Shown piece by piece: positions 10,366-20,025 of a stretch of DNA of 64,000 nt. Below the pieces are notes generated by a model. The model made no database searches and had not been told where the DNA came from. It saw only the letters and a program-made list of their open reading frames with translations. Made by a program: the position numbers and the translations under genes. Every line of letters starts with the position of its first letter. Position 1 is the stretch's first letter. Source of the DNA: Longibacter salinarum (GTDB taxonomy: Bacteria > Bacteroidota > Rhodothermia > Rhodothermales > Salinibacteraceae); assembly GCF_002554795.1 (NCBI RefSeq), contig NZ_PDEQ01000002.1, positions 620,001 to 684,000 of the forward strand, read 5' to 3'.

Positions 10366-10752
10366 CTAGTTGCCGCCCGAGTTATCGGTGCCGCCACCAC
10401 CGCTATTGTCCCCAGGAAGGGCGTTGCCGTTCATGGCTCCTTCGCCACCGGACGGGCTCAGGCCCTGAGAGTTGTTGCCCGGGGCCTGCTGCGTCGAGCT
10501 CGGGATGACGGGTTCGCGCTCTTCTTCTCCGATCGCAAAGTTGCTCAGGATGCAGAGCGCGATAAAGATCCCGGCGAGAATCCAGGTGCCGCGCTCCAGC
10601 AGATCAGGCGCGCGACGGGAGCCGAGCACGTCGCGAGTGGCTCCACCCGACGCGATCCCGGCAAGGCCACCGCCCTGTCCACTTTGCATCAGGATGACGC
10701 CAGTCATGATGACGCCGATGATTGCGATGAAAACAACGAGTGCCGTAAACAT
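10366..10752 (-). CDS. secG: preprotein translocase subunit SecG
   Basis: Small subunit of the SecYEG translocon, 128 residues. Two transmembrane helices (about 3-23 and 57-76) flank the conserved cytoplasmic loop LMQSGQGGGLAGIASGGATRDVLGSR, typical of SecG. The C-terminal 50 residues are Gly/Asn/Ser-rich and low in complexity (ending GDNSGGGGTDNSGGN), longer than in E. coli but common in Bacteroidota-type SecG. It is transcribed toward the shared terminator at 10296-10330. Confidence 0.93.
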   Translation of the reverse strand: MFTALVVFIAIIGVIMTGVILMQSGQGGGLAGIASGGATRDVLGSRRAPDLLERGTWILAGIFIALCILSNFAIGEEEREPVIPSSTQQAPGNNSQGLSPSGGEGAMNGNALPGDNSGGGGTDNSGGN

Positions 10753-10857
10753 CCGTGTGCGGGTGCGATTCGTGGAAGGTCAGATCGAAACGATACGCGC
10801 CTGAAGGGAAGTGAGCAAGCGCGTCGTCAGAATTCCGTGTGAGTAAAAGGCTGTGTC

Positions 10858-11439
10858 CTAGTCCTCCGACAGTCGGGCGGCTGCATATACAAGTGCCGTA
10901 ACTGTTTTCATGTCGCGCAGTTCGCCATTTTTAGCCAATCGAATTGCCTTTTCGATCGGCATCTGCACGACATCAACAAACTCCCCGTCAGACAGGTCCT
11001 GTTCGCCACGCGTTAAGCCCGTGGCCAGAAAAAAGTGAATGACCTCGTTACTGTAACCGATACATGGGTACGACGAGGCGAGGTGGTCGAACGTATCCGC
11101 TTTCCATCCCGTCTCTTCTTCGAGTTCTCGTGCCGCTACGTCGGCCGGATCCTCGTCTGGGCGATCAATTTTACCTGCCGGCACTTCAAGAAAGGTGCGG
11201 CGGGCGGGATAGCGAAACTGACGGATCAAGATCGTGCTACCGTCCTCGAACACCGGCACGATGGCGGATGCTCCCGGATGGTCGATCCATTCACGGACGG
11301 ACGATTCTCCATCCGGCGTGCGAACCTTGTCGCGGTACACATTGAGCAGAACGCCATCGACCAGTTCATCAGAAGATATTTGTTCTTCCGTCAGGTCGCG
11401 GGTTCCGTCAGAATCGAGATGTAGGTCGGTCGAAGGCAT
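10858..11439 (-). CDS. Nudix hydrolase, ADP-ribose pyrophosphatase type
   Basis: A 193-residue Nudix protein. The hydrolase box is visible as GKIDRPDEDPADVAARELEEET followed by GW, carrying the RELEEE metal-binding core. The surrounding sequence (PAGKI before the box, SSYPCIGYSNEVIHFFLATGL after it) matches the ADP-sugar/ADP-ribose pyrophosphatase subfamily, which hydrolyses ADP-ribose to AMP and ribose-5-phosphate. It lies between rsmE and secG on the same strand with about 100-bp gaps on the secG side and 60 bp on the rsmE side, so a loose operon is possible. Confidence 0.88.
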   Translation of the reverse strand: MPSTDLHLDSDGTRDLTEEQISSDELVDGVLLNVYRDKVRTPDGESSVREWIDHPGASAIVPVFEDGSTILIRQFRYPARRTFLEVPAGKIDRPDEDPADVAARELEEETGWKADTFDHLASSYPCIGYSNEVIHFFLATGLTRGEQDLSDGEFVDVVQMPIEKAIRLAKNGELRDMKTVTALVYAAARLSED

Positions 11440-11502
11440 AGCATGTCAGCAACGTAGGTTACATGATGGTTGCTCCCCGGATTTAGCGGACCAGACGGAT
11501 CT

Positions 11503-12276
11503 TCACAGAAAAGATGTGGCGTCGGACGGGGAAGCATCCGCATACGCCAGCGAAATGGCCGAGGTCGCGACAATCCCGGCGGTTTCAGCGCGCAGCCGGT
11601 GCGGTCCGAGCCGGACGGGTTGGACCCCGACGTCTGAGGCCTCCTGTACTTCTGCTTCTGAGAATCCTCCTTCTGGGCCAACAAGCAATAAAAGCTCGGC
11701 GGGAGCGGTCGATTCGTCCGACGATTTGTCCCGAACGTGTCGGACGGCCTCCGGAAGAGGGGGAGCTGCCGCAGCTTCGTGGCAGATCCAGGACCCGTCA
11801 GGATTCGCTTCCCTCAGCACGTCAGGCAGTTCGGTTGGCTCGTCTAGTTCCGGGAGGACAGAGCGCCCGCTCTGCTTCATTGCGGCAACGAGGATGTTTT
11901 CCGCACGCTTTTCCCTCAGACTCTCCACGTGCGTTCTCTCGGTTTGAAGCGGTATGATACGTGAGACACCACACTCGACGGCTTTTTCGAGGAAGGTCTC
12001 GAACCGATTCCGATTTTTTAGCAGTCCAAGGCCCACGGTCAGTCGGTAGGGAGGCTCGCCCGCGTGATGCTCCGTCGATTGGACGGTGCCCACGACTTGC
12101 TTGGGGCGAACGTGGTTGAGTTCCACCTCATGCCGATGCCCTTCTCCATCGACAACCCAGATTACGTCCCCCGGTTCTTTCCGGAGGGAGCGAGCAATGT
12201 GTTTCGCCTCATCACCATTCAGAATCAGGCGCTGGTGGCGAAAGGCTGACGGAGGAGCGTAGAACTGCGTTGTCAT
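11503..12276 (-). CDS. rsmE: 16S rRNA (uracil-1498-N3)-methyltransferase
   Basis: SPOUT-class RNA methyltransferase of 257 residues that methylates U1498 in the 30S decoding region. An N-terminal PUA-like part (HIARSLRKEPGDVIWVVDGEGH) precedes the knotted SAM-binding domain. The diagnostic motifs are LLVGPEGGFSEAEV and VRLGPHRLRAETAGI at the C-terminal knot. Length is normal. The start MTTQFYAPPSAF is the only sensible one. Confidence 0.93.
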   Translation of the reverse strand: MTTQFYAPPSAFRHQRLILNGDEAKHIARSLRKEPGDVIWVVDGEGHRHEVELNHVRPKQVVGTVQSTEHHAGEPPYRLTVGLGLLKNRNRFETFLEKAVECGVSRIIPLQTERTHVESLREKRAENILVAAMKQSGRSVLPELDEPTELPDVLREANPDGSWICHEAAAAPPLPEAVRHVRDKSSDESTAPAELLLLVGPEGGFSEAEVQEASDVGVQPVRLGPHRLRAETAGIVATSAISLAYADASPSDATSFL

Positions 12277-12334
12277 TCGGAGAAGAGAGATTGCGAGGGA
12301 GCGGTAGATCTTCGGATGGTCGGGCTCGCGGGTG

Positions 12335-14146
12335 TTATAGTCCGAAGGACAGCCCCAGGTGAACCCGTCCCTGTGCGGGCGATTCCGAAGGCTGAAGCGC
12401 GTAGCTTACGTTGGCGAGCCCGAGTGGTGTCCCAAACTGAAGTCCGACGCCGTAACCCGGAAGGACGCGCTGAGCTTCATTCAGTTCAGCGGTATCGGGC
12501 GTGTCAACGAAGCCGAGATCCAGGAAAGCGAAGGCGTAGGAGGACGGGTCGATCTGGACTCGGTATTCGACGAGGCTCCGGAGGGTAATGCGTCCGGCAT
12601 AGCGATCTTCGTCGTACCCTCGAAGCGATTGCGAGCCACCAAGTTGGAATAAGTCGCTGCCGTCGTATTCGTCACTTCGGAGAAGCTGAGCATCGACACC
12701 GAGGGCGACCACCTGCCGTTTGAACGTCGGAACGTAAAGCCGAGCCGTCGTGATGATGCGCTCCTGTCGCAACGTCTTGGACTGCGCGATCGTGTCCGCA
12801 TCGACGACCTGGCGAAGAGAGCGACGTTTGCGACCCTGTTCGACGAGGATATCCGCTTCGACGCCCCGGCGTGGATTCTGTCGATCGTTGAGTTTCTGTA
12901 TCTGTGCGCTCAAGCCGTAGAAGAGGGACGTGGCGCGAGGAATCTGTTGCTCACCTCGGACGATTGTGGTGCCACCCTGGCCGGGACGCAGTACTTCTCG
13001 GCTGCCGGTGAGGGACAGGCTCCACGTTGGTTTTGGTTGCAGACCGACGGAGGCTCGATACGCGCGCTCGCTGAACGTAGAGTCGCGTTGCTCGCCCTTG
13101 AACGCCAGTTCCACGCGGATCGGGCGTCCCGCCACGAACGGATCGATGCCGCGGACGTCGAGGAGGCTGACCTGCTCCGGTCGGCGGTCCAGAGACAATC
13201 TCAGTTGCCGACCTGCGCCAAACACGTTGCGAAGCGCGAGTCGACCCGTTCCGATCAGCTGCCCCTCTCCGTCGGATCCCGGCAGGTAGCCAAGTAGGAT
13301 ATCGAAGGTGCCGGGCGACATGTCGCGGACGGGGACGAAGAGTGTTGCTCCCCCGTCCGCATCCGTTCGGAGGCGCGGGGTCCCGACGGAATCGAATACG
13401 GCCGTCTGCTGGAGTGATTCTCGCAATCCGACGGGGTCGTAGTTGCGCAAGGGATCTCCCAGTTGAAGTCCACCGAGGCGCGCAACGAAGCGGGGGGACG
13501 TCCGTGTCCCTGGGGGCAGGACGATCCGTTTGAGCCACAGCTGCGGGCCAGACTCGACCGTGACCCCGATACCGAGTTCGGGCGGACGCTTCGACTCGTC
13601 GATCCACACGCTGTCGATTCGCACTTCCGCAAGCGGATACCCGATCTCTTCGTGGGCCGTCAGGATACGGTTGATCCGGGCATGCAGTTGGTCTTCCGTG
13701 AGTGGGCGCCCGGTCGGGATATCCAGCATCGACTGCACCCGACCGCGACCTAGGGAGTCGCCGCCGCTCACCAGGACGGTCCCCAGTACGACCTCCGGGC
13801 CGCGCCGTACGTAGACGGCAATCTCCGGTGGGGTTGTACCTGTATCCGCGATCACGGAGTCGAGGCGCGCGGTGTAGAATCCATCTTTGCGCATCGATTC
13901 AACGACTTGCGTTCCGGCAATGCCGGCACTGTCGACCGGAATGTTGGGAGGCGGCGTCGGCCATTCGGTTTCGGCACCGTCGACGAACAGGGTCCAGGTC
14001 GTTGTCGTATCTCGCGATGTGCTGTGGAGAGCGGAAGACGGGCTCGCGTACGCAGATGACATAAATACGTACAGGCATCCACTCGCGAGCAGCAACACTG
14101 CCCGGAGCGTGAAGTACAGCCTGTGGATGTTGGTCCTACCCGCCAT
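12335..14146 (-). CDS. Omp85-family outer membrane protein (POTRA plus D15 beta-barrel)
   Basis: A 603-residue exported protein. A signal peptide (VLLLASGCLYVFMSSAYASP) is followed by POTRA-like segments at about 70-250 (for example GDSLGRGRVQSMLDIPTGRPLTEDQLHARINRIL-type sequence) and a D15/surface-antigen beta-barrel over the C-terminal 350 residues. The barrel contains the Omp85 landmark GGSQSLRGYDEDRY and ends in an aromatic-rich strand (GLSFGL). It is shorter than BamA (which has five POTRA repeats), so it is more like TamA or an accessory Omp85 protein. It may insert or secrete other outer membrane proteins. The exact subfamily is undecided. It is divergent from the gene at 14175. Confidence 0.82.
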   Translation of the reverse strand: MAGRTNIHRLYFTLRAVLLLASGCLYVFMSSAYASPSSALHSTSRDTTTTWTLFVDGAETEWPTPPPNIPVDSAGIAGTQVVESMRKDGFYTARLDSVIADTGTTPPEIAVYVRRGPEVVLGTVLVSGGDSLGRGRVQSMLDIPTGRPLTEDQLHARINRILTAHEEIGYPLAEVRIDSVWIDESKRPPELGIGVTVESGPQLWLKRIVLPPGTRTSPRFVARLGGLQLGDPLRNYDPVGLRESLQQTAVFDSVGTPRLRTDADGGATLFVPVRDMSPGTFDILLGYLPGSDGEGQLIGTGRLALRNVFGAGRQLRLSLDRRPEQVSLLDVRGIDPFVAGRPIRVELAFKGEQRDSTFSERAYRASVGLQPKPTWSLSLTGSREVLRPGQGGTTIVRGEQQIPRATSLFYGLSAQIQKLNDRQNPRRGVEADILVEQGRKRRSLRQVVDADTIAQSKTLRQERIITTARLYVPTFKRQVVALGVDAQLLRSDEYDGSDLFQLGGSQSLRGYDEDRYAGRITLRSLVEYRVQIDPSSYAFAFLDLGFVDTPDTAELNEAQRVLPGYGVGLQFGTPLGLANVSYALQPSESPAQGRVHLGLSFGL

Positions 14147-14174
14147 GCCGCGGAGTCCCCTTTCGGTTTTCTAA

Positions 14175-14579
14175 ATGGTCGCTTTGTTCTCGATGCGCGA
14201 CGTACCGATGTGGAATCGTACACTACTCACGCTTCTGACTTCGGTCGTTGCGCTGGTCGTTTTTTCGGCCATGGACCCACTATCAAACTGTGAGTCCTGC
14301 AGCCAACGACCTTCCGCGCCTCCTGTTGCAGTTGTCGACACACTCGCGGAATCCGTGCAGGCGGGCGAAGCGCTCATCGTGGTTCTTCCTGAAACGGTGG
14401 GAGAGCGTCCGGCCGAGGAGTACCGCATCCACCAAGCGCCCGCACTAGCGAGTGTGGCGGGACGATCGCTGCTCTGGGTCACGCGCGCCGGGGATACCGG
14501 ATCGCACCAGATCATCCTGTCGGCACGCATGCAGGGCGGGGATGTCGACACGCTCTGGGTGAACGTCGACGTGCAGTAG
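14175..14579 (+). CDS. hypothetical exported or membrane-anchored protein
   Basis: A 134-residue protein I do not recognise. A hydrophobic segment near residues 14-32 (TLLTLLTSVVALVVFSAM) looks like an uncleaved signal anchor or a signal peptide. A short Cys-containing stretch (NCESCSQRP) and a beta-rich C-terminal part of about 80 residues follow. Possible starts are 14175 and the ATG at 14208 (MWNRTLLTLL), which puts the hydrophobic segment closer to the N-terminus. It stands between a divergent Omp85 gene and mutY (100 bp gap). Confidence 0.5.
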   Translation: MVALFSMRDVPMWNRTLLTLLTSVVALVVFSAMDPLSNCESCSQRPSAPPVAVVDTLAESVQAGEALIVVLPETVGERPAEEYRIHQAPALASVAGRSLLWVTRAGDTGSHQIILSARMQGGDVDTLWVNVDVQ

Positions 14580-14678
14580 CCTCTCACGTCGCGAGCGCAG
14601 ACCTCATCCGGTCTGCTCCCGGGTGTCATTCTGTCGTTTGCCTCCACCCACGCCCCTTCCTTTTTATACCTCCTGTTT

Positions 14679-15803
14679 ATGGCAGAGCTCGACACCCTTG
14701 CCGCGACGGACTCGCAGATCGCCGCGTTCCGTGGGCCGCTCATGGAGTGGTACGACGAAAACAAGCGCGAGATGCCGTGGAGAAAGACCGGCGACCCGTA
14801 CCGTATCTGGGTCTCGGAAATCATGCTCCAGCAGACGCGGGTCGACACCGTGCGCGAGTATTACCGCCGTTTCGTCAAAGCTTTCCCGACGGTTGGCGAT
14901 CTGGCAAATGCGGAACAGGACGAAGTGCTCAAGCTCTGGGAAGGGCTCGGCTACTACTCGCGCGCCCGCTACCTTCACGATGCCGCCCAGCAGGTCGTAC
15001 GCGAGCATGAGGGGACGGTGCCGAGGGACTACGACGACATCCGGGATCTGAAAGGCATCGGTCCGTACACGGCTGCAGCGGTTCTGTCGATCGCGTACAA
15101 CGAGCCGCACCCGGTTCTGGATGGAAACGTGATGCGAGTCGTCAGTCGCGTCTTTGCTTCCGACGCCAACATAAAGAAGGCGAAGACGCAGCGGCATTTC
15201 CGTCGGCTGGCCGGCGAACTTCTCGATCCAGAGCGCGCGGGTGATTTCAACCAGGCGATGATGGAACTCGGAGCAACGATTTGCACGCCGACCTCTCCGT
15301 CGTGCGGTCGGTGTCCGGTCCAGGACGCGTGTGCGGCGTATGCCGAAGGTGAGCCCGAGCAGTACCCGGTGACGCCCGAGTCGAAGCCGGTCCCGCACCA
15401 CGACATCGCCGTTGGGCTCGTGTTTGACGACGACGGGCGCATACTCATTCAGCGGCGGCCCGAAGATGGGCTCCTTGGCGGCCTCTGGGAGTTCCCGGGA
15501 GGAAAAGCGGAAGAGGGCGAGGAGATGGATAAAGCCTGCATCCGTGAGTTACGGGAAGAAGTTGGCATTGACATCGAAGTCGATGCGCCGTTTTACACGC
15601 TCTCTCATGCGTACTCGCATTTTAAAATTACCCTCTACGCATTTCGGTGTCGCCTGATCGACGGCGAGCCGACATCTGAGGAGGGACAACCCATCCGGTG
15701 GGTTAAGGTCGCCGATCTAGACGAGTACGCATTTCCGCGCGCCAACCGAAAGCTGATTGAAGAGCTGGAGCGCCGACAGGAGGAGCCTTCACTGTTTGAT
15801 TGA
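14679..15803 (+). CDS. mutY: A/G-specific adenine DNA glycosylase with an intact MutT-type Nudix domain
   Basis: Base-excision repair enzyme that removes adenine opposite 8-oxoguanine, 374 residues. The N-terminal HhH-GPD domain shows MPWRKTGDPYRIWVSEIMLQQTRV, the helix-hairpin-helix LKGIGPYTAAAV and the catalytic Asp in HPVLDGNV. The 4Fe-4S cluster ligands appear as CTPTSPSCGRCPVQDAC (spacing 6-2-5). The C-terminal domain normally recognises oxoG and has a decayed Nudix fold. Here it carries a full Nudix box: G-G-K-A-E-E-G-E at about 272-279 and RELREEVGI about eight residues later. The stop codon lies inside the first unit of a 7-bp tandem repeat. Confidence 0.93.
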   Translation: MAELDTLAATDSQIAAFRGPLMEWYDENKREMPWRKTGDPYRIWVSEIMLQQTRVDTVREYYRRFVKAFPTVGDLANAEQDEVLKLWEGLGYYSRARYLHDAAQQVVREHEGTVPRDYDDIRDLKGIGPYTAAAVLSIAYNEPHPVLDGNVMRVVSRVFASDANIKKAKTQRHFRRLAGELLDPERAGDFNQAMMELGATICTPTSPSCGRCPVQDACAAYAEGEPEQYPVTPESKPVPHHDIAVGLVFDDDGRILIQRRPEDGLLGGLWEFPGGKAEEGEEMDKACIRELREEVGIDIEVDAPFYTLSHAYSHFKITLYAFRCRLIDGEPTSEEGQPIRWVKVADLDEYAFPRANRKLIEELERRQEEPSLFD

Positions 15804-15867
15804 GGATTGAGGATTGAGGATTACGGATTGGGGATTACGGGTTGAGGATTACGGGTTGAGGATGGAG
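15798..15867. repeat. 7-bp tandem repeat, about ten units
   Basis: Ten consecutive 7-mers, mostly GATTGAG or GATTACG with variants GATTGGG, GGTTGAG and GATGGAG. The array starts within the last codons of mutY (its GAT TGA end) and continues into the intergenic region. Confidence 0.9.
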
Positions 15868-15917
15868 ACGGTGATTCTTTTGCTAAACTGCCCAGCTCGT
15901 TCGGGACGCATGTGAGC

Positions 15918-15956
15918 ACGTAAAAACGGGTGCCGGCGCGAGGCCAGGCACCCGTT
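15918..15956 (-). terminator. intrinsic terminator of the membrane protein gene at 15997
   Basis: Arms AACGGGTGCC (15925-15934) and GGCACCCGTT (15947-15956) form a perfect 10-bp stem. Read on the minus strand it is followed by TTTTTAC. It lies 40 bp after the stop at 15997. Confidence 0.85.
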
Positions 15957-15996
15957 GTGAGCAATAGGGCTGGTGAAATTAGCAGCGTTGGTTCGA

Positions 15997-16470
15997 TTAG
16001 CCCAGTGTCTCGTCATTCTTTTTGAAGATCGCTGAGGCAATGGCGCCACCGATCGCGCCGAAAATCGCATAAACCACGGCCGAGACGCCAGTGATCACGA
16101 TCATGCCACCAACGCTGGTCATGTAGTTCTGAATATTCTGAAGGGCCTCTCGACCCTCTGTGGTCATGCCTTCCATTTGCATCGCCTCGCGAAATTGCTC
16201 TTCACTCGTTGGAACGAGGCCGATGGAGCCGAGGATGAATGTAAAGAGTGCGCTCAGAACGGCTGCGAGAACCCCGATACCCGCGCCCATAACGGCCGCA
16301 TTGCCGGTTTCAACGCTCGTTTGTTCCTGGTCGGTGTAGTACCAGATGCCGGCGATGGCGCCGATAATGACGCCGAGACAACAGAGACAGTTGATGACGC
16401 TGATCGGCGAGGTGCTGAGGATTCCGCCGACAAGTCCACCGACGAGGATGGACGATTGCTTGGATGACAT
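15997..16470 (-). CDS. glycine-rich multi-pass membrane protein of unknown function
   Basis: A 157-residue protein (start MSSKQSSILVGGLVGG; the frame is open further upstream but that part is not membrane-like). Four hydrophobic segments can be seen at about 8-45, 62-88, 113-130 and 130-148, with small-residue (Gly/Ala) packing. A double cysteine (NCLCCLGV) lies in the first segment. It resembles short DUF4199-like or Tim44-unrelated membrane proteins of Bacteroidota, but I cannot assign a family. It has its own terminator and is probably monocistronic. Confidence 0.6.
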   Translation of the reverse strand: MSSKQSSILVGGLVGGILSTSPISVINCLCCLGVIIGAIAGIWYYTDQEQTSVETGNAAVMGAGIGVLAAVLSALFTFILGSIGLVPTSEEQFREAMQMEGMTTEGREALQNIQNYMTSVGGMIVITGVSAVVYAIFGAIGGAIASAIFKKNDETLG

Positions 16471-16708
16471 AGTGGTCTGGGTGAGTGAGCGCAGATAAAA
16501 AGGAAGAATCCCGCGCAGGCACGGCAAAGAAAATGCTACGGCGTGGCCGGGATATTCGTCACGACGTACGCGCAAATGTAGTTACAGCAGCGCAAAATTA
16601 AAACGACCTGTCCACGGGAATCGCTTGAGACATTTACGCATGGAGATGAGGAGGGGACGCTCTGCTTCCTTGTTAAGGTCGAGGTCACACCCCGACGTGG
16701 TTTGATTG

Positions 16709-17323
16709 TCAAACATCAGCATCGGTTGTCCGGCGGGTCGAGGTCCCCTCGCTCGATGATACATCTTCATTCGGGTGTGCACGCGTGCGTGCTCGGGAGT
16801 TCGCGATAACAACGATAAGCAAGAGTCCGGCGACCACACCGAGCAAAAGTCCGGTCGCGAAGCGGCTCTCCACTGAATTGGTCCAGCCGGAGAGGGATGT
16901 CCATTCAGCAACGAATGGGCCGAGCCAGTCGATCGCCAGCGGGATGAGGACCCCGACCAGGGCAAGCCGGAGAACAGATAGCACACGATCCCAGGAGAGC
17001 GTCCGGACGTGCTGCAGATGTTTGACGATTGGGACCGCCGTAGCACGAAGGGCTGCCGCCAGCACAACTCCGCCCGCGAGCCCGGAGTAGATACCGATAC
17101 ATCGGTCGCATACGGCCAGGTGGACGCCATCGATTGTCGGAGAGCGGGCAGGGATTTGATGGCAGAGGGGAGCAAAGGCTTGCATCAATAGCCACCTTGT
17201 TGCCTCCGGCAGCCAGGGAGGAATCACTGCCAACCCGACGAGCAGAAGGCTTCCGGCAACGCAACCCAGCCAGAGGAACGACATGCGTTGGTCCCACGGC
17301 AACGGAGACGACGGGTCGGGCAT
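16709..17323 (-). CDS. DUF2085 family membrane protein
   Basis: A 204-residue membrane protein with the DUF2085 signature: FAPLCHQIPARSPTIDG followed by AVCDRCIGIYSGL, which gives a His plus Cys-x2-Cys arrangement near the membrane surface. About four to five transmembrane segments are present and the C-terminus is charged and low in complexity. The start MPDPSSPLPW at 17323 is chosen because earlier in-frame ATGs up to 17497 would run into the CIRCE/groES promoter region and give a non-membrane extension. The function of DUF2085 proteins is not established. Confidence 0.75.
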   Translation of the reverse strand: MPDPSSPLPWDQRMSFLWLGCVAGSLLLVGLAVIPPWLPEATRWLLMQAFAPLCHQIPARSPTIDGVHLAVCDRCIGIYSGLAGGVVLAAALRATAVPIVKHLQHVRTLSWDRVLSVLRLALVGVLIPLAIDWLGPFVAEWTSLSGWTNSVESRFATGLLLGVVAGLLLIVVIANSRARTRAHPNEDVSSSEGTSTRRTTDADV

Positions 17324-17483
17324 GGGGAGGGGCCAGAGTGGCGATAGTGAACTGGTTGAAAGGCAAAAACTGGTTACGCGTCCCGTGCTGCGACGTTCGC
17401 GATCGGTTAAGCAATCTTCACCCGTCCTGCGGGCCGAAAATAGGAACAGCGTTCCAACGCTCATGTACACGCCCATGGAATTA

Positions 17484-17510
17484 TTAGCACTCGCCATTGG
17501 AGAGTGCTAA
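17484..17510. promoter_or_regulatory. CIRCE operator (HrcA binding site) upstream of groES
   Basis: Perfect consensus inverted repeat TTAGCACTC (17484-17492), a 9-nt spacer, GAGTGCTAA (17502-17510). It is placed 55 bp before the groES start. This is the standard operator of the heat-shock repressor HrcA, so groES-groL should be derepressed on heat shock. hrcA itself is not in the window. Confidence 0.97.
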
Positions 17511-17565
17511 CAGCAAAAAATGTAGGTTCATTTGCACTCACTGCTCACTAATCAAGGAGGATATC

Positions 17566-17856
17566 ATGGCGAGCATCAAACCACTTGGTGACCGCGTGGT
17601 CGTCCAGCCGCTCGAGGCGGATGAGAAGACGGAAAGCGGTCTTTACATTCCCGATTCGGCACAGGAGAAGCCACAGAAAGGAACAGTCGTGGCGATTGGG
17701 CCGGGTCGTGTCGAGAATGGCACCAAGGTCGATATGACGGTGTCGGAAGGCGACGAGGTTCTTTACGGCAAGTATGCCGGCACCGAAGTGACGCTCGACG
17801 GTGGGGACTTCCTCATCATGCGCGAGAGTGACATCTTCGGCGTGATCGAAGGATAA
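17566..17856 (+). CDS. groES: co-chaperonin GroES
   Basis: The 96-residue lid subunit of the GroEL chaperonin. The start [25 protein letters not shown]-type sequence is canonical, with the mobile loop around residues 17-32 and the C-terminal [14 protein letters not shown]-like end. The start at 17566 is fixed by a strong Shine-Dalgarno AAGGAGG at 17554-17560, five bases before the ATG. This is notable because most genes here lack one. It is regulated by the CIRCE element and is followed by groL after 110 bp. Confidence 0.97.
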   Translation: MASIKPLGDRVVVQPLEADEKTESGLYIPDSAQEKPQKGTVVAIGPGRVENGTKVDMTVSEGDEVLYGKYAGTEVTLDGGDFLIMRESDIFGVIEG

Positions 17857-17963
17857 GCCCGCTGCTCCGGCAGACGTACTTGCAGTATTGAGTTGGACCG
17901 GTCTTGTCCGGCGGAAGGGCAAGGCTCGTACTCAGCGACACAATCGAATCGAACCAACACTGA

Positions 17964-19634
<1,671 letters not shown>

Positions 19635-19705
19635 GCCACAGCCCCGTGTTCGGTGCGTGAGCCTCACTCTCACGCCCGAGCCGTCACGCATTGCGACGTG
19701 ACAAC

Positions 19706-19749
19706 AAAGCGCCACGCTTCCCCATCAGCGGGAGGCGTGGCGCTTTTTC
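19706..19749 (+). terminator. intrinsic terminator of groES-groL
   Basis: Arms AAAGCGCCACGC (19706-19717) and GCGTGGCGCTTT (19735-19746) form a perfect 12-bp stem followed by a T run. It lies 70 bp downstream of the groL stop. Confidence 0.92.
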
Positions 19750-19861
19750 GTGATGGATGGTGGATTACGGAGTGCGGTTTAACGATCGTGATGGCGGGTC
19801 CTGAATCGGCCGGTCGCACGCGTGCAGCGTGGGGAGACATCTCTCACGACCCGTCTTCGGC

Positions 19862-19893
19862 TGACAGCGTCGCACGGCCGTGCGACGCTGACA
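19862..19893. repeat. 26-bp perfect palindrome (32 bp with one mismatch pair)
   Basis: The half-site CAGCGTCGCACGG (19865-19877) is followed directly by its exact reverse complement (19878-19890). Pairing continues one step out at TG/CA after a single A-A mismatch. It has no loop and no T run, so it is not a typical terminator. It lies between the terminators of groL and rnpB. It may be a dimer-protein binding site or a mobile-repeat remnant. Confidence 0.9.
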
Positions 19894-19946
19894 ATTTGGT
19901 GGCGGTGTACGGACTATCGTCACTCCATAAATACAAGCACGTAGAG

Positions 19947-19980
19947 AAAAAAGCAGCCCCCTTGAATGGAGGCTGCTTTT
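19947..19980 (-). terminator. intrinsic terminator of rnpB
   Basis: Stem arms AAAAGCAGCC (19949-19958) and GGCTGCTTTT (19971-19980). On the minus strand the hairpin is followed by TTTTTTCTC. It lies about 45 bp beyond the 3' end of the RNase P RNA. Confidence 0.88.
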
Positions 19981-20025
19981 CTCGGTTATACCGACCCGGT
20001 AGGGACCGGCACCAAAATGTGCGGC

